A stretch of DNA of 64,000 nucleotides. Origin: Mesorhizobium norvegicum. GTDB taxonomy: Bacteria; Pseudomonadota; Alphaproteobacteria; Rhizobiales; Rhizobiaceae. The translations under genes were made by a program, and so were the position numbers. Under the pieces are notes generated by a model, which did not search any database, was not told the DNA's origin, and saw only the letters and a list, made by a program, of their open reading frames with translations. Shown here piece by piece: positions 1 through 8,418 of this stretch (position 1 is the first letter of the stretch; the number at the start of each line of letters is the position of its first letter). The stretch covers positions 57,185 through 121,184 of the forward strand of contig NZ_SMYZ01000066.1 in the NCBI RefSeq assembly GCF_004919685.1, written 5' to 3'.

Positions 1-576
1 CTTGGAGCATCCCGCAAGGGCGGCCAGGGCGGCGAGTTGCAGAACTTCTTCAAAGTGGGCATGGATGAAGTCACATACGTCGCGGAACCTCGGTGGCACG
101 AATTTTGGCTCAGCAACGCGCGATCCGCCGGCCTCTGCGAAGACGTGGGCAGGAAACGGATCAGATACTCCTCGATCTCCAGTGCCGAGCTATGCCCATG
201 TTCAAGCAGGCGCCAAAACGCGCTGAGGCCGTGTGCAACTGGGGCATTCTCCTGGAACGGGCTTTTGAAGTCGATCGTTCCGGGTTCGTTGGCCGCTGTC
301 GTCAAGGACTTGCCGGATAAGGCCTTCGGGCATGTAGAAGATCTTCTGGCTCCAGCCAAGATCGTCACCAGCACCCCCGAAATGCGGTTCGCCGGGCGCG
401 AAGGTCGCGACGGTGCCGCTACCGGCGTGCCAAACCTCACCTCGGCACCAGACATCATGGACGCCTCGCTCGATCAGCCCGATTAGATACTCGTTGTGGA
501 CATGCTTGGAAAAATCCTGCCGGTGATAGTCGGCCGCCAGGTAATCGAGCCCGCCAAGGACATCGGAGTGCTTCAT
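1..576 (-). pseudogene. AraC-family regulator pseudogene, cut by window edge
   Basis: Reading leftward from the ATG at 574-576, about 125 codons encode an AraC-type cupin/effector-binding domain (HVHNEYLIGLIERG, FAPGEPHFG). This frame stops at 202. The protein continues in a second frame at about 240-130 (LEHGHSSALEIEEYL). The first helix of the C-terminal helix-turn-helix domain (FIHAHFEEVLQLAALAALAG) lies in a third frame from about 115 to the edge. At least two frameshifts therefore break a gene whose domain order is otherwise normal. An in-frame extension to 660 adds residues that do not look like the family. The effector is unknown. Confidence 0.75.
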
Positions 577-825
577 CACCGCACGATTGCGCGGCGGCCG
601 CCCCGAGGGTTCAGAACGGCCACGCGCCTTTTCGTCGCATTCTACGGCGGTATCGGCCACTTGATGATCAATCCAGGTCGGTCGTCACAACGATATCGTG
701 CACACGTCGCGAATTTCAAACCGAAGCAGGATTAGTTGCCGCCGAAGAGGGGCCTGCTGCAGGGCGGGCAGCGGATTGGCGGGATTAATCGTGTTTCAAG
801 CTTGGGATGTGGACCCGAGCGACGC

Positions 826-1035
826 GTGGCCGTGTGGCCGATATCAAGAAGAAGACCAAGCGCTATCCCCTCCGATCTGACGCATGAGGAATGGTCGCGG
901 ATAAACCGTTCCTGCCGGGCGCGGCCAAGACCGGGCGGCGCGTGGTGACGGACCTGCGCGAGGTCTTGAACGCGATCCGCTACATGGCCCGATCAGATGG
1001 CGGCTGGCGCATGCTGCCAAAGGATTTCCCGCCCA
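826..1035 (+). pseudogene. IS5-family transposase N-terminal remnant
   Basis: The conceptual protein matches the N-terminus of small IS5/IS4-type transposases: KKTKRYP, then SDLTHEEWSRI, then KPFLPGAAKTGRR and REVLNAIRYMARSDGGWRML. These pieces sit in three frames, so at least two indels are present, and the catalytic DDE region is absent. No terminal inverted repeats were found. It is a relic, not an active element. Confidence 0.7.
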
Positions 1036-1039
1036 TATC

Positions 1040-1240
1040 GGTCGCGGTCGAGACGCCTTACGGACATGCCCACGGACTGCGCCAACTGGCTGGAACGTTC
1101 CCCGGCCTGACGGCGAAGCAGCAGGCGCCGATCAAGGCGCTGAACGCAGAATACGCCAAAACTCGAAGCCGAGGACGAGCGTGCCAACGAACTGCCGGCC
1201 GATGTTGACGAACGGCTACCAGGGGCGGCTACGGCTGCAC
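1040..1240 (+). pseudogene. ParB-like partition protein fragment
   Basis: The segment encodes GLTAKQQAPIKALNAEYAK and, after a one-base frame change, KLEAEDERANELPADVDERL. This resembles the acidic helical linker of rhizobial plasmid or ICE ParB-like proteins, where a helix rich in E, D and A precedes ELPxxVDxRL. Neither the ParB nuclease box nor a DNA-binding domain is present. It directly follows the IS5 remnant, so it is probably a decayed backbone piece joined to IS debris. The family match is from memory of the motif and is moderate. Confidence 0.45.
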
Positions 1241-1323
1241 TCATTGTCGGATCTTCGACGAAGTCGGACATCAGACACAGCGCTATCGGAGTGACCGCAT
1301 TGTTCTGCAACGATTTTCTCATT

Positions 1324-1338
1324 TGGCACGACACATGC
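1324..1338 (+). promoter_or_regulatory. Candidate sigma54 (-24/-12) promoter for the OmpW gene
   Basis: The site TGGCACGACACATGC fits the sigma54 consensus TGGCACG-N4-TTGC, with GG and GC ten bases apart, and one mismatch in the -12 element. It lies about 100 bases before the ompW-like start on the same strand. No perfect NifA upstream site (TGT-N10-ACA) was found nearby, so nodule-specific control is only a possibility. Confidence 0.4.
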
Positions 1339-1438
1339 GGGGGCTATCCCGCATGAGCGCTCCGTCAATCTCGATTGATGCGAGCAGGATTCAATCAAGG
1401 CGCAGTGCGTCGCTTCTGAAGATCAAGGAGAGAAAAGT

Positions 1439-2131
1439 ATGGCGAGAGCGCGAATTGGCGTGGCGCGGGCAATGACAGCGGCTGTCGTCCTCATCGTTGC
1501 GGGACAGGCCGGCGCGGCAGATGTTGGGCAAGCCGCGAGCGTCCCGCAGGCAGAAGCCTGCGTCGCGGAAGCGCCAAGCCCCTGGCAAATCCGCCTGCGT
1601 GCGTTGGGGGTGATCACCGAGGATTCGGGCTATGTCAATGCGGTGCCCGGCTCCGGTCTTTCCTATTCGAACACCGTGACGCCGGAACTCGATATCTCAT
1701 ATTTCTTCACGGACAACATCGCCGCCGAACTCATACTCGGCACCACCTATGCCAACATCGACGGCCAAGGTGCGATCGGCGGGCTTGGCAAGGTCGGCAA
1801 GGTTTGGCTGCTGCCGCCAACGGTGACATTGCAGTATCATTTTACCGATTTCGACGCCTTCAAACCCTATCTCGGCGCCGGCGTGAACTATACGATCTTC
1901 TATCATCAGCAAGTCGGCAGCGCCGATGATCTCAAGGTCAAGAACACATTCGGCGCCGCGCTGCAGGTCGGATTCGACTACATGGTGGACGAGCACTGGG
2001 GCGTCAACTTCGACGTGAAGAAGCTTTTCCTCAAGCCCGACTTCGACGTCACTGTCGCCGGCGCCAAGCTCACGGGCAAGGCCAAGCTCGATCCCTGGTT
2101 GATAGGCGCAGGTCTCACCTACCGCTTCTGA
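1439..2131 (+). CDS. OmpW-family outer membrane protein
   Basis: A 230-residue protein with an N-terminal signal peptide (about residues 1-26, ending near AGA) followed by an OmpW-type eight-stranded beta-barrel. Typical features are the PWQIRLRALGV opening, SPELDISYFFTDN-like strands, the central KPYLGAGVNYT segment and a C-terminal aromatic end (LTYRF) that fits recognition by the outer membrane assembly machinery. An AGGAG ribosome site precedes the ATG at 1439. OmpW proteins are small porins for hydrophobic or stress-related solutes. The cargo here is unknown. A sigma54-like promoter lies upstream, and a P450 gene follows in the same direction 96 bases downstream. Confidence 0.88.
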   Translation: MARARIGVARAMTAAVVLIVAGQAGAADVGQAASVPQAEACVAEAPSPWQIRLRALGVITEDSGYVNAVPGSGLSYSNTVTPELDISYFFTDNIAAELILGTTYANIDGQGAIGGLGKVGKVWLLPPTVTLQYHFTDFDAFKPYLGAGVNYTIFYHQQVGSADDLKVKNTFGAALQVGFDYMVDEHWGVNFDVKKLFLKPDFDVTVAGAKLTGKAKLDPWLIGAGLTYRF

Positions 2132-2227
2132 GGACGAACCACACAAAAGGGGCACTTTTCGAAGTCCGCGCGCGGATCATCCGTGCCGAGAAGTGGACCC
2201 GCGATGGTTCTTAAAGGAGTTGTTGGC

Positions 2228-3460
2228 ATGCGCGTAGAAAACGATCATTGCGACGTGATCGGTGTGCCGGCCGCTCCCACGCAACTTGATCGTCTTTCTT
2301 CTGCGATTCTGCAGCAGGGGGGGATGGCGCGAGTGTCGCTGCCAGGCGGTGTGGTGGCCTGGGCGGCAGGCCGTCACCAGACGCTCAGGCAGATGCTTTC
2401 CGACCACCGTTTCAACAAGGACTGGCGACAGTGGCGGGCGCTGCAGGACGGCGAGATTCCCGAGGATCATCCGCTGATCGGGATATGCAAAGTGGACAAC
2501 ATGACCACGGCGCACGGCGCCGATCACCGTCGCTTGCGCGGCCTGCTGTCCAGCAGCTTCGCGCCCAGTCGTATCGCCTTGCTGGCGCCACGGATCGAAC
2601 AATGCGTCGATCGACTCCTGGCCGAGATGGCGCAGCGCGGCGGCAGTGCCGATCTGATGTGCGAGTTCGCCGTTCCGCTGCCCACCAACGTGATTGCCGA
2701 ACTGTTCGGTTTGCCGGACGAACAGCGTGAAGAGATCGTCGCGCTCACCTACAGCCTGGCCAACACCTCCGCCACAGCCGAAGAGGTGCGACAGACGCGG
2801 CAGCGCATCCCGGAGTTCTTCCGTCGCCTTATCGCGCTCAAGCGGGGCCAGCTCGGCGATGATCTGGCTTCGGCCCTGATCGTCGCCCGTGACAAAGGCG
2901 AGCTCGTTTCCGACACCGAGCTCATCGACATGCTGTTCATGGTGCTCTCTGCGGGCTTCGTGACCACCGCCAGCGTCATCGGCAATGGCGTGCTGGCATT
3001 GCTGACGCATCCGCAGCAACTGCACCTGGTGCGCAGCGGCCAAGTTCCTTGGTCACAGGCGATCGAGGAGATCCTGCGCTGGGGCAGCTCAGCGGCCAAT
3101 CTGCCGTTCCGCTACGCCACCCAGGACGTGGAGATCGACGGATGCATGGTCCGCCGCGGCGATGCCGTCCTGATGGCGTTCCATGCGGCGAACCAGGACG
3201 AAAAGGCCTTCGGTCCCGGCGCCGACAGGTTCGATGTCACCCGGCGGCACAACCCGCACTTGTCATTCGGCGAGGGGCCGCATTCCTGCCTGGGCGCTGC
3301 GCTGGCGCGCCTGGAATTGCGCTGCGCCTTCCCCGCGCTGTTCGGGCGGCTGGAGGATCTGGCCCTGACCATCGCTGCGGAGGACATCGTCTACATGCCG
3401 TCTTACGTCATTCGCTGCCCGCAGCGCCTGCCGGTCAGCTTCCGCCCTTCCGTCGCTTAG
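2228..3460 (+). CDS. cyp115: Cytochrome P450, CYP115-type (gibberellin 3-oxidase candidate)
   Basis: A 410-residue soluble bacterial P450. The heme-binding loop is FGEGPHSCLG, the K-helix ExxR motif is EILR, and the I-helix carries SAGFVTT in place of the canonical AGxxT. A strong ribosome site (AAAGGAG) 8 bases before the ATG at 2228 selects this start over one 45 bases upstream. Directly after its stop lies a remnant that I recognise as CYP112. In rhizobial gibberellin operons the full-length CYP115 is the first gene and CYP112 the second. CYP115 converts GA9 to bioactive GA4. The identification therefore rests on P450 motifs plus this neighbour. The remaining operon genes (CYP114, ferredoxin, SDR, CYP117 and the diterpene synthases) are not in the window. 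Confidence 0.75.
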   Translation: MRVENDHCDVIGVPAAPTQLDRLSSAILQQGGMARVSLPGGVVAWAAGRHQTLRQMLSDHRFNKDWRQWRALQDGEIPEDHPLIGICKVDNMTTAHGADHRRLRGLLSSSFAPSRIALLAPRIEQCVDRLLAEMAQRGGSADLMCEFAVPLPTNVIAELFGLPDEQREEIVALTYSLANTSATAEEVRQTRQRIPEFFRRLIALKRGQLGDDLASALIVARDKGELVSDTELIDMLFMVLSAGFVTTASVIGNGVLALLTHPQQLHLVRSGQVPWSQAIEEILRWGSSAANLPFRYATQDVEIDGCMVRRGDAVLMAFHAANQDEKAFGPGADRFDVTRRHNPHLSFGEGPHSCLGAALARLELRCAFPALFGRLEDLALTIAAEDIVYMPSYVIRCPQRLPVSFRPSVA

Positions 3461-3722
3461 AGAGTGCGGCATTCACCCCGGATTCGGTGATTCCCGGTTC
3501 GCCGGGGTGGCTGGTCTCGCACGACGGGGGCGAGCATGCCCGGTTACGCACGATCGTGGCGCCGGCCTTCAGCAATCGCAGGGTGAAGCTGCTCGCGCAG
3601 CAGGTCGAGGCGATCGCCGCGCAGTTGTTCGAGACGCTGGCGGCCCAGCCCCAGTCCGCCGACCGAGGCGCCACCTCTCCTTTCCGCTTCCGGACATGGT
3701 TATCAGCGTGCTGATGGGCGAA
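3461..3722 (+). pseudogene. cyp112: CYP112 internal fragment, frameshifted
   Basis: The codons right after the CYP115 stop read AAFTPDSVI, GSPGWLVSHDGGEHARLR and IVAPAFSNRRVKLLAQQVEA, which I recognise as the B- and C-helix region of rhizobial CYP112 (about residues 60-160 of about 400). Near 3665 the match shifts frame (HLSFPLPDMVISVLMG) and ends at about 3720. The N-terminus, I-helix and heme loop are all missing, so it cannot be functional. From 3723 to 3971 no gene is recognisable. The fragment shows that the CYP115 gene came from a gibberellin operon that has been dismantled here. Confidence 0.85.
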
Positions 3723-3971
3723 TGCGCAAGCACGCTGAGCGAAGCCGAGCGGGGAACAAATACCGGGATTCGCGGCGGACCGTGACGGCCTCGCCCCACT
3801 TTACGCTCTTGAGCCCGGCGACCTCGATCTGATCCGGCGTCGCCGATGGGGACAAGGATCTCTCCGAGCCTGCACTGATGTGAGGCCGCATCGTACACGG
3901 CCTTGGGAGAAAGAGACCGATCAGCGCAAGGGCACTATTCGCATCATCACATAAACATCTCGTTATATGTA

Positions 3972-4000
3972 TTGACAAGGAGCGAAGCTGCTGTGATTGT
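3972..4000 (+). promoter_or_regulatory. Candidate sigma70 promoter for the metE leader
   Basis: TTGACA at 3972-3977 is followed after 17 bases by GATTGT at 3995-4000. The -35 box is perfect and the -10 box is weak. It lies immediately before the cobalamin riboswitch, where a promoter is expected. Confidence 0.4.
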
Positions 4001-4004
4001 GCGC

Positions 4005-4178
4005 ATGTCATGGTTCTCCGCGCGGCACTGCCGTAGCGGAGCTAAGAGGGAAGCCGGTGCGATGCCGGCGCTGCCCCCGCAACTGTTAGCGGCGAGCCAA
4101 GCCCATTGGTGTCACTGAGGCGAACGGCCTCGGGAAGACGGGCAGAGGCTTTGACCCGCGAGCCAGGAGACCTGCCAC
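4005..4178 (+). promoter_or_regulatory. Cobalamin (B12) riboswitch upstream of metE
   Basis: The leader carries the conserved AdoCbl aptamer blocks in order: a TGGTTC-like start near 4010, TAAGAGGGAAGCCGGTG at about 4043, CCCGCAACTGT at 4077-4087, GCGAGCCA, CGGGAAGACGGGC, and the terminal GACCCGCGAGCCAGGAGACC ending near 4173. It lies about 110 bases before the metE start. Riboswitches of this class repress B12-independent functions when B12 is plentiful, which fits control of MetE in favour of MetH. A GC-rich stretch at 4190-4230 may form the expression platform. Confidence 0.92.
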
Positions 4179-4285
4179 GACGAACAACGTCCACGGGCGG
4201 GGTGTCTCGGTGGCCGCGGTAGCCTGGCTTCGTGCCGCCTGCTCGCGCGTTCCTTGTCCCCACGCCCCAACCATCGGGGTATGGC

Positions 4286-6640
4286 ATGACTGTCTCTCAA
4301 CAAATTCCTGTGGCAACGCTCGGCGTGCCGCGTATCGGTCGACGGCGGGAACTGAAATTCGCGCTTGAAAGCTACTGGTCCGGAAAATCGCCCGCTGCCG
4401 ACCTGCTCGCGACAGCGAAGGCGCTGCGTGCCGCTGGCTGGAGGGAGCAGCACGATCGCGGCGTGTCGAAAATCCCGTCCAACGATTTCTCGCTTTATGA
4501 CCATGTGCTCGACACCGTCGCCATGGTCGGCGCCGTGCCGGCACGATACACCTGGACTGACGGCGAGGTCCCACTCGATACCTATTTCGCCATGGCGCGC
4601 GGCAACCAAGGTCAGGCCGCTGATTGTGGACATGCCGGTGACGAGCATGCGGCCAACGGGCATGGCCTTGCCGCGATGGAAATGACCAAATGGTTCGACA
4701 CCAACTATCACTACATTGTGCCGGAACTTACGGACGATCAGAGCTTTGCCCTCTCGTCGGCGAAACCGGTCGATCATTTCCTCGAGGCCAAGGCGCTCGG
4801 CATCCACACGCGCCCGGTCCTGCTTGGACCGGTTACCTTTCTCAAGTTGGCGAAGTCACCTGAGGAAGGTTTCAACCCTATCGCGCTCCTGCCACGGCTG
4901 CTGCCCGTCTACGAGGAGCTCCTGCGGAGGCTGAAGCTCGCGGGAGCCGATTGGGTGCAGATCGATGAGCCGGCGCTCGTGGTCGATCTGGTTCCCAACG
5001 AACGGGATGCGCTCCAACTCGCCTACTGCCGGCTGTCAAAAGCAGCACCGGAGTTGAAGATCATAGTCGCTACCTATTTCGGATCGCTGGGAGACAATCT
5101 CGAGACCGCAATTTCTCTGCCCGTGGCGGGACTGCATGTCGATCTCGTGCGCGCTCCAGAGCAGTTGGAGACCGTCGGCCGGCTCGCGCAGAAGGACCTT
5201 GTGCTCTCGCTCGGGCTGATCGACGGCCGCAACGTCTGGCGCGCGAACCTGCCTGCCATACTTGACCGCATCAAGCCGATCGTCGCCGGCTGGCCGCTGG
5301 ACCGCGTGGAGATCGCCCCGTCCTGCTCGATGCTGCATGTGCCGATCGACCTGGACATGGAGACGGCACTCGATGCGGACGTGAAATCGTGGCTCGCCTT
5401 CGCGGCGCAAAAAACCGACGAGCTGGTCGTGCTCGCCCGTGCCCTGGCTGAAGGCCGGGACGCGGTCGCCGCCGAACTAGAGGCGTCGGCTGAGGCTGCC
5501 GCCGCTCGCGCGACATCCGCTAAGGTGCATGATCCGCTCGTCGAAGGTAGGGTCGCCAGCATCAAGGTCGCCATGACGCGCCGGAAGAGCGCATTCGACG
5601 TGCGCTCCAAGCTTCAGGGCGACACGTTTGGCTTGCCATCCTTCCCCACCACGACGATCGGCTCGTTTCCGCAAACAGCCGAGGTTCGCAAGGCGCGGGC
5701 AGCCCATGCCAAGGGCGAGCTGAGTTACGTCGACTATGAGGCCTTCCTGAAAAAAGAGATAGAAGCCGCCGTTCGCTGGCAAGAAGAGATCGGACTCGAC
5801 GTGCTGGTCCACGGCGAATTCGAGCGCAACGATATGGTGCAGTATTTCGCCGAGCAGCTCCGCGGCTTTGCCTTCACGCAGCATGGGTGGGTGCAGAGCT
5901 ATGGCTCGCGCTTTGTGCGACCCCCGATCATCATTGGCGATGTGTCGCGACAACAGCCGATGACACTACACTGGTGGCGATATGCCCAGTCGCTGACGCT
6001 AAAGCCGGTGAAGGGCATGCTTACCGGCCCGGTGACGATCCTCAACTGGTCCTTCGTCCGAGACGACCTTGCCCGCTCAGCCGTCTGCCGCCAGGTCGCG
6101 CTCGCCATTCGCGATGAAGTGAGCGACCTCGAAAAGGCCGGCGCCAGGATGATCCAGATCGACGAAGCCGCACTGCGCGAGGGCTTGCCGCTGCGCGAGG
6201 CCGACTGGGAGGCCTATCTCGACTGGGCCGTCGAATGCTTCCGGCTGGCTTCAACGGCGGTCGGCGATGCGACCCAGATCCACACCCATATGTGCTACTC
6301 CGAGTTCGGCGATATCGTGGACGCGATTGCCGCAATGGATGCCGATGTGATCTCCATTGAAACCTCGCGCTCGCAGATGGAACTGCTCGATACGCTTCGA
6401 ACCTACAAGTATCCGAACGAGATCGGTCCTGGCGTCTATGACATTCACTCGCCGAGGGTCCCGGAAGTGGGCGAGATTTCCAACCTCATCATGCTTGCGC
6501 GCGAGCGATTGTTGGATGGCCAACTGTGGGTGAATCCCGACTGCGGTCTCAAAACGCGCAGGTGGGAGGAGGTCCGCCCTGCCCTGGTGAACATGGTGGC
6601 TGCGGCACGCGCAATCCGGGAAAAAGCGCAGACCGCGTAG
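4286..6640 (+). CDS. metE: Cobalamin-independent methionine synthase
   Basis: A 784-residue MetE that transfers the methyl group of 5-methyltetrahydropteroyl-polyglutamate to homocysteine. The N-terminal barrel starts IPVATLGVPRIGRRRELK and the C-terminal catalytic barrel starts at TTTIGSFPQT. The zinc ligands of the family are visible: His and Cys in THMCYSEF, Glu in SIETSRS, and Cys in NPDCGLKTR. A loop before MEMTKWFDTNYHY is longer than in E. coli and contains Cys and several His. The start at 4286 fits the family. An upstream in-frame ATG at 4232 would add 18 unrelated residues. The gene is controlled by the B12 riboswitch upstream and matches the methyl-cycle operon at 10119-14160. Confidence 0.97.
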   Translation: MTVSQQIPVATLGVPRIGRRRELKFALESYWSGKSPAADLLATAKALRAAGWREQHDRGVSKIPSNDFSLYDHVLDTVAMVGAVPARYTWTDGEVPLDTYFAMARGNQGQAADCGHAGDEHAANGHGLAAMEMTKWFDTNYHYIVPELTDDQSFALSSAKPVDHFLEAKALGIHTRPVLLGPVTFLKLAKSPEEGFNPIALLPRLLPVYEELLRRLKLAGADWVQIDEPALVVDLVPNERDALQLAYCRLSKAAPELKIIVATYFGSLGDNLETAISLPVAGLHVDLVRAPEQLETVGRLAQKDLVLSLGLIDGRNVWRANLPAILDRIKPIVAGWPLDRVEIAPSCSMLHVPIDLDMETALDADVKSWLAFAAQKTDELVVLARALAEGRDAVAAELEASAEAAAARATSAKVHDPLVEGRVASIKVAMTRRKSAFDVRSKLQGDTFGLPSFPTTTIGSFPQTAEVRKARAAHAKGELSYVDYEAFLKKEIEAAVRWQEEIGLDVLVHGEFERNDMVQYFAEQLRGFAFTQHGWVQSYGSRFVRPPIIIGDVSRQQPMTLHWWRYAQSLTLKPVKGMLTGPVTILNWSFVRDDLARSAVCRQVALAIRDEVSDLEKAGARMIQIDEAALREGLPLREADWEAYLDWAVECFRLASTAVGDATQIHTHMCYSEFGDIVDAIAAMDADVISIETSRSQMELLDTLRTYKYPNEIGPGVYDIHSPRVPEVGEISNLIMLARERLLDGQLWVNPDCGLKTRRWEEVRPALVNMVAAARAIREKAQTA

Positions 6641-6734
6641 GGCTCGGTCACACTCGCCGGCGGTGAGCGGCAACGCCACACCGGACGATCGAGGGGCGTC
6701 TCCGGCGCACCCAAAAAAATCGTGCTGCCGGTGA

Positions 6735-6916
6735 CGAAGCGCCTCGGCAAGCTTGGCCTGGCCGAGGCCCTTGTTGCGGCGCCTCGAAGTCAACTGTTCC
6801 GGAGGCCGGCGTTGGCGGCGATCGAAGCAGGCTTCGGTCTCAAATGAGCCGGCCAGAAACGAGACGGCTCACCGCCAGCCAGTTTCGGATTATTCCGGAT
6901 TGGGATAATCCAGCAT
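6735..6916 (-). pseudogene. Decayed second copy of an XRE regulator locus
   Basis: On the minus strand the segment encodes RRRNKGLGQAKLAEALRH, a degenerate form of RKNKGLTQAKVAEALRR from the XRE gene at 15098-15343. The similarity continues in noncoding DNA upstream of that start (CCGGCCAGAA and CAGTTTCGGATTATTCC-type blocks are shared), so it is a copy of the whole 5' region. The reading frame breaks just after the first helix-turn-helix helices. No functional protein is expected. Confidence 0.65.
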
Positions 6917-7351
6917 CACTATCATCTCCCCGACCTTGGTCGCCGAACCCCGGTCCCGACCATCGGGAGAGGCATTGGCGATCACGCGCCGCCGGTCCGC
7001 GGAGCGTGTTCCGGGAAATCGGATGCAGGGCCAAGCTGGGGGAAGGTTCAAACGGCACTTCCGGAGACTGTTGAAGCGGCCGACGCTCTGCCATCTGCAG
7101 CGGGCCAATTCCCGCTCGATGGCTCCGTCTCCTCTGGCTGCAATCACGATCACCGCGACGGCGAAGCCGAGCGGCCGCAGCTGGCTGGCGGACCCTTGTG
7201 TTTTGATGGTGGAAGATCAGGCGCCGGACTAGGAAAGCCGTCGCGGAAAGAGCGGGGTTGGCTTGCTCCTGGCCGAGGCCGGCAGAGGTATTCGGACCGC
7301 GCTCAATCGCGATGCGCAGATGGCCGAAATTCACGAGCGGCGTCCCAAATC
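6917..7351. other. Region without a recognisable gene
   Basis: About 435 bases between the XRE remnant and the first DUF982 gene. Several overlapping open frames exist on the minus strand, but none resembles a family I know and none has a convincing ribosome site. I read it as decayed DNA. Confidence 0.4.
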
Positions 7352-7600
7352 TCAATCGCTGCGCAGAATGCGTGCTTCGAGTGCGGCTGCGACGAAAGCT
7401 CGTCGAGCGGCTGGTGGATGGGTCTTACCGCGTAACACCTGCAGACAGGTGTCCATCGCTATCCTGCGTTTATCGGTCTCATGATGCAGATCCCGCATCA
7501 AGATAGCGGCCGCGTCGTTGACGTCGAACACGACACGCTCCGAGCTGCGGCGGCTAAGCTGAACTACGACTGGCCTCTCAAATCTGATCAACCCGGTCAT
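7352..7600 (-). CDS. DUF982 protein
   Basis: An 82-residue protein with the layout of the rhizobial DUF982 family: an N-terminal strand pair (PVVVQLSRRSSERVVFDVND), a central AAAILMRDL helix and a C-terminal ARRAFVAAALEARIL helix. DUF982 proteins are small, uncharacterised and very common on rhizobial symbiotic plasmids and islands. A GGAGG ribosome site precedes the ATG at 7598-7600. A second DUF982 gene lies 272 bases upstream on the same strand. The 271 bases between the two genes contain no clear gene. Function unknown. Confidence 0.75.
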   Translation of the reverse strand: MTGLIRFERPVVVQLSRRSSERVVFDVNDAAAILMRDLHHETDKRRIAMDTCLQVLRGKTHPPAARRAFVAAALEARILRSD

Positions 7601-7871
7601 CCCCCTCCTCCACAGCCACTATGCGGCAAACAGCCCGGGTCGCATTTCTTAACTCAGCCGAACGCGACCGCTGCACCTGCGCCATTGAGCCTGGCCATTG
7701 GCGGGCAAGCGATCGCCATGAGGCGCGTCCGGCCATGGTCAGCTTGCGTGCGATCTGCGGTTGTGCAGTCGATGGTGAGGAACTGCTTCTCATTCGCGTG
7801 GTCTAGCTGTGAAACCTGGACATAGTGCACTGTTTGACGCGCCTCGCCAGTCTCAAACATGTCGTCGATGT

Positions 7872-8174
7872 CTACACCTGCACTTTTCCACTGCCCGATC
7901 TGCAGGCGGCGATCCACTGCATCGCGGTGGTTGCATCTTCCAATATGGCGACCCGCTTCGCAAAGCCGAAAAAGGCATTGCGCGCCGTGCTTACCGGCTT
8001 GCGCCCATCGTATGCATCGTAGCATGCCCTCAGGGCGGCTTCGTGGATCAGGTCTCTGCGGTCTTCCGGCCATTCGTTGAGAAAATCGATTGCATCCGCA
8101 AGGCCGGCAATCTCTTGGATGATGTGCGTTGCGCGCTTCACAAAAAGGGGGCTGCTGAAAGCCTCAGCGTTCAT
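7872..8174 (-). CDS. DUF982-like protein
   Basis: A 100-residue protein starting MNAEAFSSPLFVKRATHIIQ, with EIAGLADAIDFLNEWPEDRR and a C-terminal AILEDATTAMQWI helix, matching the DUF982 pattern. A GGGAGAA ribosome site 4 bases before the ATG at 8172-8174 rules out a longer upstream start. It probably forms a pair with the DUF982 gene at 7352-7600. The 244 bases between its start and mucR hold the divergent promoter region. Function unknown. Confidence 0.72.
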   Translation of the reverse strand: MNAEAFSSPLFVKRATHIIQEIAGLADAIDFLNEWPEDRRDLIHEAALRACYDAYDGRKPVSTARNAFFGFAKRVAILEDATTAMQWIAACRSGSGKVQV

Positions 8175-8418
8175 TGGTTTCTCCCAACTTTCTAAATAGC
8201 CAATTTGCGGTGAAGAGGCGCCGCATCGACACGGCGACCCTGGCACAATGTGTTGTCAGGGCGATGACGGTTCAAGAGGAAGATCCGTGACGGCGACCGG
8301 GCGTGCAGCGATCCGCCAACACATCATGCAATGGCTTGGTTGCCATCAAAGGCGGTCGTCACTATTAAGCTATGAAGTGATTCTTAACCGGCTAGTCTAA
8401 TTCCGCAGGAGCGTTTTC

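Noticed and set aside
1241..1310. NifA upstream activator site for the porin promoter
   Set aside because: Only near matches to TGT-N10-ACA were found, none exact.
2177..3043. Minus-strand 288-codon frame
   Set aside because: Antisense to the P450 gene. The predicted protein is His/Gln-rich and unlike any family.
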